DNA of 6,423 bases from Betaproteobacteria bacterium (GTDB lineage Bacteria > Pseudomonadota > Gammaproteobacteria > Burkholderiales > Casimicrobiaceae). The stretch's first letter is position 1; each line of letters starts with the position of its first letter. This document shows, one piece after another, positions 5,880 to 6,423 of the stretch. A program made the position numbers and the translations under genes. The stretch covers positions 1 through 6,423 of the forward strand of contig VBCS01000026.1 of assembly GCA_005888955.1 (NCBI GenBank), written 5' to 3'. The notes below the pieces were generated by a model that was given only the letters and a program-made list of their open reading frames with translations, was not told the DNA's origin and did not search any database.

Positions 5880-6423
5880 CGAGGGCTTCGCTCCAGCGCT
5901 TGCCTGGCATCGCCCGGAACATCCGCGAGCCTCGCATTCCGGCTCAATTGCAGCGCGCGAACGTACGCGACGATCGCGCGCCGGTCATCGGGCGGGACGC
6001 TCGCGCCGAAAGAATACATCGCACCGTAGCCGCGCGTGATGACCGCATAGAGATGCTCGTCGCTGGCATTGCGGAGCCGGTCGCTGTGGAAGGACGCTGG
6101 ATGGGGAAAGCCGCGTCGCGCGATCATGCCGTCGCCGTCGCCCGCATCGCCGTGGCAAGGCGCGCAGAAAATCCCAAAGCGTTGCTGCCCGCGTTCGAGG
6201 AAGGGCAGGGTCCATGTCCTGCGCTGCGCGTTGTCGTTTTCCGACGGCTCTTCGGGCTCGGACGCAACCTGCCCGAGACGGCCGCTGGAGCTGTCCGCCA
6301 GGGTGCCTTCGCTGTGCGCGACGGTTCCGCCGACAGGTGGGCGCGAAGCGCGGCCGTCGGCCCACAGCGGACTCGGCGCGAGCGGTTTGTATCTCGGTTG
6401 GTCGTACATGTTCTCGAAGGTTT
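5876..6423 (-). CDS. actE: ActE-like monohaem cytochrome c of alternative complex III (5' end outside window)
   Basis: Small periplasm-facing c-type cytochrome, the monohaem subunit that carries electrons out of the quinol-oxidising alternative complex III. Counting from the Met codon at 6409 (177 residues), a conserved N-terminal block MYDQPRYKPL is followed by DGRASRPPVGGTVA. An acidic, Ser-rich linker spans about residues 33-62. The haem site is CAPCH at residues 82-86, then GDGDGMIARRGFP, and the likely axial Met is M131 in GYGAMYSFG. The end is typical of the family (RAIVAYVRALQ, 144-154). The frame stays open upstream of 6409 to the window edge (visible residues TFEN). In family members the DQPxY block normally follows a signal peptide or lipobox Cys, so the Met at 6409 is probably internal and the true start lies beyond 6423. 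The stop overlaps the actF start as ATGA. Family assignment is firm; the start is not. Confidence 0.88.
   Translation of the reverse strand, partial: TFENMYDQPRYKPLAPSPLWADGRASRPPVGGTVAHSEGTLADSSSGRLGQVASEPEEPSENDNAQRRTWTLPFLERGQQRFGIFCAPCHGDAGDGDGMIARRGFPHPASFHSDRLRNASDEHLYAVITRGYGAMYSFGASVPPDDRRAIVAYVRALQLSRNARLADVPGDARQALERSPR

Noticed and set aside
4414..5937. Upstream extension of the SCO frame through actF
   Set aside because: The translated product is Arg/Ala-rich and without family similarity, and actF occupies the same bases in another frame with clear membrane helices.
1..6423. CRISPR arrays, tRNA or rRNA genes, insertion sequences, transposase remnants
   Set aside because: No direct-repeat array, tRNA-like fold, terminal inverted repeats or transposase motif was seen; nearly all bases lie in the respiratory operon.

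Overview
The window is one tightly packed minus-strand respiratory operon from a high-GC bacterium. By eye it is about two-thirds G+C, and third codon positions in the oxidase genes are almost all G or C. It carries the tail of an alternative complex III (ACIII) gene set, running directly into a caa3-type cytochrome c oxidase. Nothing fixes the taxon. High-GC Proteobacteria (for example beta- or gammaproteobacterial lineages) fit, but other high-GC phyla that carry ACIII plus caa3 clusters, such as Acidobacteria, cannot be excluded.

The layout in transcription order, right to left, is as follows. A monohaem cytochrome c of ACIII (actE, 5' end cut by the window edge) comes first. Next is actF, a membrane subunit of ACIII with an extra C-terminal domain that looks like a separate small protein fused on. 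Then come an SCO1/SenC-type copper chaperone, coxB (CuA plus fused cytochrome c domain), coxA (haem-copper subunit I of the A2 type), coxC (subunit III) and a short subunit IV gene (coxD/ctaF). Five of the six junctions are 4-base stop/start overlaps (ATGA or GTGA). The exception, coxB to coxA, has an 8-base gap. No promoter is visible inside the operon, so its promoter should lie upstream, beyond the right edge. Bases 1-139 lie past the operon's last stop. They hold an 8-bp perfect inverted repeat and possibly the C-terminal end of a convergent plus-strand gene.

The proposed working scheme rests on family knowledge. ACIII oxidises membrane quinol and passes electrons through its cytochrome subunits (ActA, ActE) to the cytochrome c domain on CoxB. 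From there they go to CuA and on to the haem a / haem a3-CuB centre of CoxA, where O2 is reduced. The SCO protein would load copper into the CuA site encoded by the next gene.

The system is known rather than new. The points most worth a second look are the ActF fusion, the A2-type YSHPxVY proton-channel signature in CoxA, the actE start problem at the window edge, and the unexplained left end.
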